DNA of 6,114 nt from positions 1 through 6,114 of the forward strand of contig JAGOIS010000092.1 of assembly GCA_017995495.1 (NCBI GenBank), read 5' to 3'. Below are positions 1 through 5,829 of this stretch, one piece after another. A program made the position numbers and the translations under genes. The stretch's first letter is position 1. Each line of letters opens with the position of its first letter. The notes beneath the pieces were generated by a model. That model was not told the origin of the DNA, made no database searches, and saw only the letters and a list, made by a program, of their open reading frames with translations. The DNA is from Candidatus Cloacimonadota bacterium (lineage in GTDB: Bacteria; Cloacimonadota; Cloacimonadia; Cloacimonadales; Cloacimonadaceae).

Positions 1-562
1 TGCCGGCGACGAAGAACATCCTGTTGCTTTCCCGGGTTTGGCTGGCGATCTCGGACTCTGTTTCCTTGATGCGTGATTCCCGCAGATTGATCTCGGCGAT
101 CGAGGTCTGGCGTTCTGTGTCCAGTGTGCTGGAGAGGTTGGCGACCCTGCCTTCCAGTTCGGCCACGATCTTTTCCTTGTCTGCCACGGATTTCTTCAGT
201 TTTTCCACAATGCTCTGGATGCCGGAAAGCTGTCCTCTGCTGGAGGAGAGTTTGGCTTCCAGGTCGCGGATCTGTTTCTTATATTCCTCGATCTTGGTCC
301 TGGCGTTGGCCAGTCTTTCCGCCGGAGTGGCAGCTGGCCTCTCGCTGGCGGTGCCGATGGTGCCCATCAATTCCTGGTCGAACAGGTCCAGGCTTTTCTG
401 GATCTCGTCGACCGTGGCGGTCGAGGTATCGTAGAGTTGTTGCAGGTCAGCATTGCTTTTTTCCAGTCCCTTGGATTTGTTGGATGCGTTGCTCCACATC
501 ACTCCAAATAAGATCGCGAGAACTGCCAAGACTGCTGCTATTATCCAAGATGTCGCTTTCAT
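1..562 (-). CDS. Membrane-anchored coiled-coil protein, 3' end beyond window
   Basis: An open minus-strand frame begins with ATG at 562-560 and runs without a stop to the window edge, giving 187 residues. Residues 7-23 form one hydrophobic segment (IIAAVLAVLAILFGVMW) after a short Lys-containing start; there is no lipobox cysteine, so this looks like an uncleaved membrane anchor or a signal peptide. Residues 34-70 are acidic and polar, 71-81 is a Thr/Ala/Pro linker, and about 82-178 is a strongly heptad-like Glu/Lys/Leu coiled coil. The visible part ends in NRMFFVAG, which recalls the aromatic-aromatic-V-x-G turn that follows the coil in some Bacteroidota coiled-coil envelope proteins; that resemblance is from memory and weak. 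A good AAGGAG site lies 6 bases upstream of the ATG. It is divergent from the NFACT gene. Function is not recognised; an envelope-spanning or scaffolding role is inference. Confidence 0.85.
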   Translation of the reverse strand, partial: MKATSWIIAAVLAVLAILFGVMWSNASNKSKGLEKSNADLQQLYDTSTATVDEIQKSLDLFDQELMGTIGTASERPAATPAERLANARTKIEEYKKQIRDLEAKLSSSRGQLSGIQSIVEKLKKSVADKEKIVAELEGRVANLSSTLDTERQTSIAEINLRESRIKETESEIASQTRESNRMFFVAG

Positions 563-564
563 GC

Positions 565-592
565 TTGACTCCTTATTGCTGTTTATTATGAT
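565..592 (+). promoter_or_regulatory. Candidate sigma70-type promoter for NFACT-recO
   Basis: TTGACT (565-570) and TATGAT (587-592) are separated by 16 bases, each one mismatch from the TTGACA/TATAAT consensus. Transcription would begin near 599 and give a leader of about 40 bases before the ATG at 640. The -35 box overlaps the ribosome binding site of the divergent minus-strand gene. Prediction by eye only; promoter preferences of this lineage are unknown. Confidence 0.45.
569..574 (-). promoter_or_regulatory. Ribosome binding site of the coiled-coil gene
   Basis: On the minus strand this reads AAGGAG, six bases before the ATG at 562-560. It is a near-perfect Shine-Dalgarno sequence and fixes the start of a gene whose other end is missing. 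Confidence 0.8.
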
Positions 593-597
593 GGGTC

Positions 598-625
598 ATT
601 ATTTAAGATGCTATGATGCTGTCAA
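598..625 (-). promoter_or_regulatory. Candidate sigma70-type promoter for the coiled-coil gene
   Basis: On the minus strand a perfect TTGACA (625-620) is followed after 16 bases by AATAAT (603-598), one mismatch from TATAAT. Transcription would start near 591, leaving a leader of about 29 bases to the ATG at 562. The -35 box overlaps the ribosome binding site region (AAGGA, 624-628) of the NFACT gene, so this promoter points into the plus-strand promoter rather than away from it. Confidence 0.5.
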
Positions 626-639
626 GGACAAAGCAAAAA

Positions 640-2067
640 ATGAACTATTCGATCCTGGCCGCCTGGACCTCCGAATTTGGCGCCTCGGGACTCAAAGTGG
701 AGAGCGTGTGGCTTGCCTCCCCCACGCTCAGGATCCGCTTCGCGGACAAGTCCGACCTGGTGCTGCTGACTGCCTCCGAGGCCTTTGCCTTTCACAGCCG
801 GAGCCACCAACCCCCGGAAAACGAGGTGAAGATCTGGGACCAGCTCACCCACGCCAGGCTCACCCAAACCTGGATCGACCCCGCCGACCGCGTCATCAGA
901 TTCCAATTCGAACAGACGGATATTTATCAACAGAACAAAACATACCTGCTGATCGCCGAGTTCACCCCTCCCAAACCGAACCTGATCCTGGCTGTGCGAA
1001 ACGGCGAAACCGTTGTGGTGGACGCCCTGCGCAAATACACCTACGCGGACAACCCCCAGCGCCAGATCCTGCCCAAGCTGCCCTACCAACCTGCCAAAAC
1101 CTCGTTCCAGCCTGTGCTGGAGGATATCTCCCCACCCCTGAAAGTGGCATCGCTGCAAACCGGCTCCTCCCTCCTCTGCCCCAGCGTGAACAACTATTTG
1201 GAGAACTACTACCACCACGTCTGGCTGGCCCGCGAGGAAGCAGGACGCCGCCAGGCCCTCAAAGCCCGCTGGGAACGCGAACTGCCCAAAGCACAGGACA
1301 AACTGGCCAAACAGGAAGCTGAAGCCCGTGACGCCGGCATGGCGGATCATTGGAAGGTTTGCGCTGAGACCCTCAAGACCAATCTGCAAAACATCGGCCG
1401 GGGCCAGACTTCTCTCAAAGCGGTCAATTACTTCGATCCCAATCTCGCCCAGATCGAGATCCCGCTCCAATCGGAACTTTCGCCCCGCCAAAACCTCCAT
1501 TATTACCTGAAGAAATATACCAAGGCCAAACGCGGCAGGGAACTGATCGCCCAACACATTGCCGCCACCCGCGAAGAGATCTCCAGGCTGCAAACCATCC
1601 TGGCCAGGATCGACGCCGGCGAGGAAGTGGACCCACCCTCCGCCAGGACTGTCTCCAGCCTCGGACGCAAGCTGGATCTGGAGGACAAGCTGCTCCGCCT
1701 GCGGCTCTCTGATGAATTCGAGATCGTCATCGGACGCAAGGCCAGTGAAAATGACTTCATCAGCACCCAACTGGGCAGGCCGCATGACTGGTGGTTCCAC
1801 ACCCGCGTTTTCCGCGGCTCCCACATCCTGCTCCGCTGTTTTCGCAAAACCACCCCTGGCGACGAGCTGATCGGCCTCTGCTGTTCCCTGGCCGCCTGGT
1901 ATTCCAAGGCCCGCTTTTCCTCCAACGTCCCGGTGGATTACACCCAGGTGCGCTTTCTGCGCAAACCCCGCCGCAGCCCGCCCGGTTTCATCACCTACAG
2001 CGAGCACAAAACGGTTTTCGCCGAACCTCGGGACCTGCGTTCCGTGCGCGGGGAGCTGAAGCTGTGA
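640..2067 (+). CDS. NFACT family protein (RqcH/FbpA-like), compact form
   Basis: This 475-residue protein belongs to the NFACT family (bacterial RqcH, eukaryotic NEMF/Rqc2), whose studied members bind stalled 50S-peptidyl-tRNA complexes and recruit tRNA-Ala to add C-terminal Ala tails. The N domain covers about residues 1-150 and keeps the Asp-Arg pair (D83-R84 in DPADRVIRF) that matches the tRNA-binding DR of RqcH, then PKPNLILAV. A coiled coil spans about 190-330, interrupted by NLQNIGRGQ...VNYFDP and LSPRQNLHYYLKKYTKAKRG, both family hallmarks. The NFACT-R domain covers 360-475 with GRKASENDF, DWWFHTR, GSHILLR and VPVDYTQVRFLRKP. B. subtilis RqcH is about 570 residues; the missing ~100 fall between the N domain and the coil, where the helix-hairpin-helix region should lie. 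ATG 640 is chosen because AAGGA (624-628) precedes it; upstream in-frame ATGs at 613 and 616 have no such site. recO follows in a GTGA overlap. Family is certain; Ala-tailing activity is inferred. Confidence 0.93.
   Translation: MNYSILAAWTSEFGASGLKVESVWLASPTLRIRFADKSDLVLLTASEAFAFHSRSHQPPENEVKIWDQLTHARLTQTWIDPADRVIRFQFEQTDIYQQNKTYLLIAEFTPPKPNLILAVRNGETVVVDALRKYTYADNPQRQILPKLPYQPAKTSFQPVLEDISPPLKVASLQTGSSLLCPSVNNYLENYYHHVWLAREEAGRRQALKARWERELPKAQDKLAKQEAEARDAGMADHWKVCAETLKTNLQNIGRGQTSLKAVNYFDPNLAQIEIPLQSELSPRQNLHYYLKKYTKAKRGRELIAQHIAATREEISRLQTILARIDAGEEVDPPSARTVSSLGRKLDLEDKLLRLRLSDEFEIVIGRKASENDFISTQLGRPHDWWFHTRVFRGSHILLRCFRKTTPGDELIGLCCSLAAWYSKARFSSNVPVDYTQVRFLRKPRRSPPGFITYSEHKTVFAEPRDLRSVRGELKL
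2050..2055 (+). promoter_or_regulatory. Ribosome binding site that sets the GTG start of recO
   Basis: GGGGAG lies inside the last codons of the NFACT gene, eight bases before GTG 2064. No ATG occurs near this position in the recO frame, and RecO proteins begin only about 10 residues before the conserved first strand, so this site and the GTG together define the start. Confidence 0.7.
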
Positions 2068-2822
2068 GGTCCAGGGTCAAGGATCAGGCCTTCCTGATCA
2101 AAACCAGTCCTTACAGCGATAGCAGCCTGATCCTGAAAGCCTTTGCCCGCCAGTATGGGTTGATCTCGATCCTGGCCAAGGGCGTCCGCAAAAAAACCCA
2201 GGCCAGCCTCCTCTCCCCCCTCAACCTCTATGAGTTCAGCTTCTACGCGCCGCGGGAGTCCGGCCTGGCCCTGCTGGCCGAGTATTCCCTTCTGGAGGAA
2301 TTCGACCTGGCCGGCAGGATCGAATGCTGGACCGCCGGGGAATGCGCCCTGGAGCTCTATTCCCAGTTGATCATTCCCGCCGAGGAAAGCCCCGCCTGGT
2401 TCGCTCTTCTGCGCGAATACCTCATCTACCTGGCTTCCCTGGAGCGCAATGCCGTGCTGATCTGGTGGCGCTTTCTGCTGCGGGCGCTGCAGATGCTGGG
2501 CATTCCCTTTGACCCCGGCTCTTGCTCCGCCTGCCACAGCCGGGAAAACCCCGTCACCGCCTGGGAAAAAGGATCCGGCCGGCTGCTCTGCTCCGCCTGT
2601 TTGGACCCTCTTTCCGATCCGGACCGCCATGAGCAGCTCAGTTCGGTCGCTGCGAAGGTCCTGAGCTTGCTCCCGGTGATCGGCGACCACGCGCGCAGCC
2701 TGGTTTTGGACCGCGCCAGCGTAGCCTGCCTGAATTCACTTTTCGCCGCCTATTACCAGGCCCATTTCCACAAAGCCCTCCGCCTGCGCGGCCTGGAAGT
2801 GCTGGAGCAGTTTTATTGCTGA
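2064..2822 (+). CDS. recO: DNA repair protein RecO
   Basis: RecO anneals complementary DNA strands and, with RecR, loads RecA onto SSB-coated single-stranded DNA in the RecF pathway of gap repair. The product is 252 residues, within the usual 240-250 range. The N-terminal OB-fold (about 1-80) shows DQAFLIKTSPYSDSSLIL, then YGLISILAKGVRKK, the standard RecO opening. The C-terminal helical domain carries a four-cysteine zinc site, C154-x2-C157 and C176-x2-C179 (CSAC...CSAC), and ends in LRGLEVLEQF, equivalent to the conserved C-terminal helix. The frame is open far upstream within the NFACT gene, but homology starts only here, so GTG 2064 is used; it overlaps the NFACT stop as GTGA, which predicts translational coupling. 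It is convergent with the ferritin-like gene, with 19 bases between stops and no obvious terminator there. Family assignment is strong. Confidence 0.93.
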   Translation: MRSRVKDQAFLIKTSPYSDSSLILKAFARQYGLISILAKGVRKKTQASLLSPLNLYEFSFYAPRESGLALLAEYSLLEEFDLAGRIECWTAGECALELYSQLIIPAEESPAWFALLREYLIYLASLERNAVLIWWRFLLRALQMLGIPFDPGSCSACHSRENPVTAWEKGSGRLLCSACLDPLSDPDRHEQLSSVAAKVLSLLPVIGDHARSLVLDRASVACLNSLFAAYYQAHFHKALRLRGLEVLEQFYC

Positions 2823-2841
2823 ATGCGGGCTTTCACGGCCG

Positions 2842-3339
2842 TCAAAATGGCTCGAAGGAGTTGATCTCCCAATAGTACCGTTCTGCCGCCTGCTGGATCC
2901 GCAACAGTTCGTCGTAGTGCCTTTTCTCCCATTCCTCCAGCAGCGAAAAAAACTGCTTCAACTCCGGATCTTCGGCCTTGCGGGCGTTCTCCCCGTAGTG
3001 TTCGAAGGCGTCTTTTTCCAGCAGCAAGGCCGTGGAGATGGCTGAAAATAGATACTGGTCCCCGCCGATGCGGCGGATGAAGCTTTCTGAAAAGATCGAC
3101 CGCGCTTCCCTGGCTTCGCTGAGTTCCTCCGCCGGTGCCGGAGGCTGCAGGTTGCCGGAGATCTGCTGATGGTGGTTCAGCAGATGGTTGTAGTGGCGCC
3201 TCTCCTCCTCCGCCCGGCTGGCAAAGAATTCCTCCACCTCCGGCTCGTCCGCGCGCGCCGCGGCGTTCTCATACAGCGTCACGCTGTCCTTTTCGCCCTG
3301 CATGGCTTTTTTGATCATTTGCAGCATTTCATCTTTCAT
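2842..3339 (-). CDS. Ferritin-like di-iron protein (rubrerythrin superfamily, no rubredoxin domain)
   Basis: A 165-residue soluble, helix-rich protein with a clear internal duplication. Residues 12-59 and 104-151 align without gaps at a 92-residue offset with about 19 of 48 identities. Each half contributes a Glu and an ExxH motif: E16 with E46-x2-H49, and E108 with E138-x2-H141. These six residues are the expected ligands of a carboxylate-bridged di-iron centre in a four-helix bundle. There is no cysteine, so the rubredoxin-type iron site of classical rubrerythrin is absent. Such proteins in anaerobes are usually linked to peroxide or oxygen reduction or iron handling; which applies here is inference. 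ATG 3339 has GAGGA (3347-3351) seven bases upstream. It is divergent from the lpxB operon and convergent with recO. Family certain, exact function not. Confidence 0.9.
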   Translation of the reverse strand: MKDEMLQMIKKAMQGEKDSVTLYENAAARADEPEVEEFFASRAEEERRHYNHLLNHHQQISGNLQPPAPAEELSEAREARSIFSESFIRRIGGDQYLFSAISTALLLEKDAFEHYGENARKAEDPELKQFFSLLEEWEKRHYDELLRIQQAAERYYWEINSFEPF

Positions 3340-3365
3340 GGTTCGTTCCTCGTATTTTTACAGAC

Positions 3366-3371
3366 AGTATA
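3366..3371 (-). promoter_or_regulatory. Candidate -10 box for the ferritin-like gene
   Basis: Minus-strand TATACT sits 26 bases before the ATG at 3339 within GGTTATACTG. It is flanked by a short ACAG-N6-CTGT symmetry. No good -35 lies 16-18 bases further upstream, so an activator or a non-consensus promoter would be needed. Weak prediction. Confidence 0.3.
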
Positions 3372-3389
3372 ACCTGTTCCGCGCCCGTC

Positions 3390-3408
3390 GCAGGCATTTT
3401 CTGCCTGC
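3390..3408. repeat. Perfect 7-bp inverted repeat, possible operator or attenuator
   Basis: GCAGGCA (3390-3396), five bases TTTTC, then TGCCTGC (3402-3408) form a perfect dyad in the divergent space between the ferritin-like gene and the lpxB operon. Seen from the ferritin-like gene it begins 18 bases upstream of the candidate -10 box, where a -35 or regulator site would be. Seen from the plus strand it could fold as an RNA hairpin followed by the weakly T-rich TTTGAATTT. Which, if either, is used cannot be told from one sequence. Confidence 0.4.
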
Positions 3409-3455
3409 TTTGAATTTCACTTGTCAAAAACCGCCTCGCGCGCGGAGATGCATCA

Positions 3456-3491
3456 ATGAAAATATTGTTGCCCTACAGGGAGTTGCCTTGA
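3456..3491 (+). CDS. Possible 11-codon leader ORF upstream of the COG2426 gene
   Basis: ATG 3456 opens an 11-codon frame (MKILLPYRELP) that stops at TGA 3489-3491, overlapping the TTG start of the next gene as TTGA. It has its own good site, GGAGA at 3444-3448, seven bases upstream. Ribosomes finishing it would be delivered onto the weak TTG start. Its sequence shows no regulatory residue run, so coupling rather than attenuation is the simpler idea. It may also be chance; so short a frame cannot be proven by reading. Confidence 0.3.
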   Translation: MKILLPYRELP

Positions 3492-4054
3492 GTTCCAAAT
3501 TTCGCGCCCTGGCGCTTGTGATCGTCCTGCTGCTGGCCTTCAGCCTGCTGGGGGCGGAGTCCTTCGGTGAGCGCACCGCCGCCTCTCTGAAGGCCAGGGG
3601 TGTGAGTCCCTGGCTGATCGTTCTTTTGATCTCGATGCTGCCGATCGTGGAGTTACGCGGCGCCATCCCCGTCGCCATCGCCGTTTTGGGCATGCCCTGG
3701 ACCGAAGCCGTGCCCCTGGCCATTTTGGGCAACATGCTCCCCATCCCCTTTCTGCTGCTCTTTCTGGAGTTGTTTTTGAAGTTTATCTCCCGCTGGGGTT
3801 GGGGCAGAAGGTTCACGGACTGGCTCTACGCTCGCGCCCGCAGCCGGGGCAAGGTGGTGGAGCGTTATGAAGAGCTGGGCCTGATCGTTTTCGTGGGCAT
3901 ACCCCTGCCCGGCACCGGAGGCTGGACCGGCGCTTTGGTCGCCAAGATCTTCGGCCTCAATTTCTGGAAATCGCTGCTCTGCGTCTTCCTCGGCGTGTTG
4001 CTCGCGGCGCTGGCGGTCACCCTCATCACCCTGCTGGGCGCGTCCCTCTTCTAA
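3488..4054 (+). CDS. COG2426 / 'small multi-drug export protein' family membrane protein
   Basis: The 188-residue product matches the Sm_multidrug_ex family (PF06695). Hallmarks are ISMLPIVELRGAIPVAIAVLG (about 48-68), LGNMLPIPFLLLFLELFL (80-97), FTDWLYARAR (109-118), the loop VFVGIPLPGTGGWTGALVA (134-152) and a final hydrophobic helix (163-184). An extra N-terminal hydrophobic segment (7-22, ending LLGAES) precedes the core and may be a signal peptide or helix. The frame is open upstream to 3302, but that part is arginine-rich and unlike the family; TTG 3488 follows AGGGAG (3477-3482) by five bases. A GTG at 3602 would give a 150-residue core form and is the main alternative start. The export name rests on thin family evidence, and the substrate is unknown. 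It ends two bases before lpxB, suggesting an envelope-related job. Confidence 0.85.
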   Translation: MSSKFRALALVIVLLLAFSLLGAESFGERTAASLKARGVSPWLIVLLISMLPIVELRGAIPVAIAVLGMPWTEAVPLAILGNMLPIPFLLLFLELFLKFISRWGWGRRFTDWLYARARSRGKVVERYEELGLIVFVGIPLPGTGGWTGALVAKIFGLNFWKSLLCVFLGVLLAALAVTLITLLGASLF

Positions 4055-4056
4055 CC

Positions 4057-5205
4057 ATGTCCCCCCAAGGGCGTCACATCTTCTGGCTGGCCGGGGAATA
4101 CTCCGCGGACCTGCATGCCGGTCTGGTGATGCGCGGCCTCAACGCCGCCCTCCCCGGGCTGCGCCACAGCGGGATCGGCGGGGCCCGGATGCAGGCTGAG
4201 GGGTTGGAGCCGCTCTATCCCTTTTCCCGCTTCAACGTGATGGGATTCGCCGAAGTGCTCGGCCACCTCAATTTCTTCCGCCAGGTTGAAACCGGCATCA
4301 GATCTTTCTTCCGGGATGATCCGCCGGACCTTGCCATCCTGGTGGATCACCCCGGCCTCAATCTCCGGATCGCCCGCCTGGCCAGCGCATTCGGCATTCC
4401 GGTGCTCTATTTCATCTGCCCCCAATTCTGGGCCTGGCATCCCGGCCGAGTCAACCAGCTGCGCGGCCGCGTGCGCCACGTGGCCTGCATCCTGCCGTTC
4501 GAACAAAAACTGCTCGCCGCCCACAACGTCCCCGCCACCTATGTGGGCCATCCCATCGCCGAGGAGATAGATCTCCAGCTCGACCGCGCCGGATTCGCCT
4601 CTCTCTGCGGGCTCGATCCCGCCAAACGCTGGATCGGTTTCCTCCCCGGCAGCCGCGACGCCGTGATCCGCGGAATGCTCCCCGTCTATCTGGAAGCGGC
4701 GCGGGAACTGTCCCGCCAGGGTTTTGAGCTGCTCGTCTCCCAGGCGAACACTGTCTCACCACCGCTCTTCCGCCAGCTCTGCCACGCGGCCCCGGTCCCC
4801 GGACTGAAGGTGGTGACCACCCATCGCCACGAGCTCATGCGCCATTGTGAACTGCTGGTGAGCACCTCTGGAACCGCCACCCTGGAAGCCGCCTACATCG
4901 GCACGCCGCAGCTCATCTGCTACAAAACCTCCCCCCTCTCCTTCGCCATCGGACGCCGTCTGGTGCGGATCAAACGCATCGGCCTGCCCAACCTTGTCCT
5001 GGAGCGGGACCTCCTGCCCGAACTGATCCAAAACGCCTGCCAACCCCACTCCATCGTGAAGGTCGCCCTGGGCCTGCTGAATGACCCGGCCCGGCTTCAG
5101 GCCATGCGAAAGGAACTCGCGCGCCTGCGGGGGATGCTCTCGGAACCTCGCGCCAGCGTCGAAATGACCCGTCTGGTCAAAGTGTTGCTCCATGATCATG
5201 AGTGA
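4057..5205 (+). CDS. lpxB: Lipid-A-disaccharide synthase
   Basis: LpxB (GT19, PF02684) joins UDP-2,3-diacylglucosamine to lipid X to make the beta-1,6 lipid A disaccharide at the inner face of the cytoplasmic membrane. The 382-residue length equals that of E. coli LpxB. Motifs in order: FWLAGEYSADLHA (9-21), GIGGARMQAEG (39-49), VMGFAEVLGHL (61-71), LVDHPGLNLRIA (95-106) whose D97 aligns with catalytic D98 of E. coli, CPQFWAW (121-127), GFLPGSR (194-200), STSGTATLEAAYIGTPQLICYK (269-290) and GLPNLVLERDLLPELIQ (309-325). The first loop is GEYSAD instead of the common GEASGD, a Gly-to-Ala change at residue 17. The start codon follows the previous stop by two bases and has no purine-rich site, so it probably depends on translation of the upstream gene. 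Its presence implies an outer membrane with lipid A. Confidence 0.96.
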   Translation: MSPQGRHIFWLAGEYSADLHAGLVMRGLNAALPGLRHSGIGGARMQAEGLEPLYPFSRFNVMGFAEVLGHLNFFRQVETGIRSFFRDDPPDLAILVDHPGLNLRIARLASAFGIPVLYFICPQFWAWHPGRVNQLRGRVRHVACILPFEQKLLAAHNVPATYVGHPIAEEIDLQLDRAGFASLCGLDPAKRWIGFLPGSRDAVIRGMLPVYLEAARELSRQGFELLVSQANTVSPPLFRQLCHAAPVPGLKVVTTHRHELMRHCELLVSTSGTATLEAAYIGTPQLICYKTSPLSFAIGRRLVRIKRIGLPNLVLERDLLPELIQNACQPHSIVKVALGLLNDPARLQAMRKELARLRGMLSEPRASVEMTRLVKVLLHDHE

Positions 5206-5788
5206 ACTTCTTTTCCGCCTCGAAGGCATCCTGGGGGCCGGCCTGCTGCGTTTGTGGCGCCGCTCCCTCCGCTTTCAAGCCCTGGATCAGCCCAAAAACG
5301 GCCAGCCCTGCGTTTACGCGCTCCAACACCGCGACCTGCTGCTCCTCGCCCTCCAGAGGATCGATTGCGGCATCGCCGTGCTGGTCTCCCGCTCCCGCGA
5401 CGGCGAGCTCATAGCCCGGCCCCTGGCCCGCCTGGGATTTCTGCCGGTGCGCGGATCGAGCTCCCGCGGCGGTTCCAGCGCTTTGAAGGAACTGGTGGGT
5501 CTGGCCCAAAACCACAGCCTGGCCATCACCCCCGACGGACCCAAAGGCCCCGCCGGTTCAATTCAGCCGGGCATCCTGCAGCTTGCCCTGCTGGCCCGCG
5601 TCCCCATCATCCCGGTGGCCGCCACCGCCGGGCGCCAGTGGGAACTGAATTCCTGGGACCGCTTCCGCCTGCCCAAACCCTGGTCCAAAATCACCGCAAG
5701 CTATGGCCGCGAGATCATGGTGCGCTCCCGCGAGGATTTCCCCGCCGCCGAAGCCGCCCTCCGCGAGGCCTGGAAAAACCTGTCCTGA
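5192..5788 (+). CDS. DUF374 lysophospholipid acyltransferase-like protein
   Basis: The 198-residue product matches DUF374 (PF04028), a branch of the glycerolipid acyltransferase-like fold. Visible motifs: ALQHRDLLLL (43-52, with H46 where the family usually has WHGR), VLVSRSRDGELIARPLARLG (63-82), VRGSSSRGG (86-94), LAITPDGPKGP (110-120), QPGILQLALLARVPIIPVA (125-143) and WDRFRLPKPW (155-164). From general knowledge, a DUF374 protein in Helicobacter (LpxJ) is a late lipid A acyltransferase; with lpxB directly upstream, a secondary acylation of lipid A is a reasonable inference, with general phospholipid acylation as the alternative. ATG 5192 and in-frame ATG 5198 are both possible; they overlap lpxB by 14 or 8 bases and neither has a clear ribosome binding site, which favours coupling. 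No LpxL/HtrB-type gene is in the window. Family is firm, substrate is not. Confidence 0.9.
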   Translation: MIMSELLFRLEGILGAGLLRLWRRSLRFQALDQPKNGQPCVYALQHRDLLLLALQRIDCGIAVLVSRSRDGELIARPLARLGFLPVRGSSSRGGSSALKELVGLAQNHSLAITPDGPKGPAGSIQPGILQLALLARVPIIPVAATAGRQWELNSWDRFRLPKPWSKITASYGREIMVRSREDFPAAEAALREAWKNLS

Positions 5789-5829
5789 TGCCCTTTTAAG
5801 AATACCATTCTTTCGCTCACAGCCAATCG

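Noticed and set aside
24..591. Two plus-strand frames over the left edge
   Set aside because: Antisense to a minus-strand frame with a signal anchor, coiled coil and a proper ribosome binding site; their Ser/Arg/Trp-rich translations look non-coding.
453..1322. Plus-strand frame of 289 codons overlapping the NFACT gene
   Set aside because: Pro/Arg-rich shadow in another frame, starting inside the minus-strand coiled-coil gene, with no family motif.
622..2007. 461-codon open frame on the minus strand, antisense to the NFACT gene
   Set aside because: Gly/Val/Gln-rich translation with no recognisable domain; it mirrors the codon pattern of the plus-strand gene, which carries clear NFACT motifs from end to end.
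1791..2063. Upstream extension of recO by 91 codons
   Set aside because: The frame is open, but the sequence is a Pro/Phe-rich shadow of the NFACT gene; RecO homology and length begin at GTG 2064.
1995..2690. 231-codon minus-strand frame over recO
   Set aside because: Gly/Gln-rich antisense shadow; the plus strand has a full-length RecO with its zinc site.
2806..2860. Bidirectional terminator between recO and the ferritin-like gene
   Set aside because: Only short GGC/GCC matches and a CGGCCG hexamer are present; no stem with a following T run on either strand.
3302..3487. Upstream extension of the COG2426 gene by 62 codons
   Set aside because: The extension overlaps the start of the divergent ferritin-like gene and its control region, is Arg-rich and does not match the family.
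4051..4551. 166-codon minus-strand frame over lpxB
   Set aside because: Antisense to the well-conserved N-terminal half of LpxB; His/Gly-rich with no motif.
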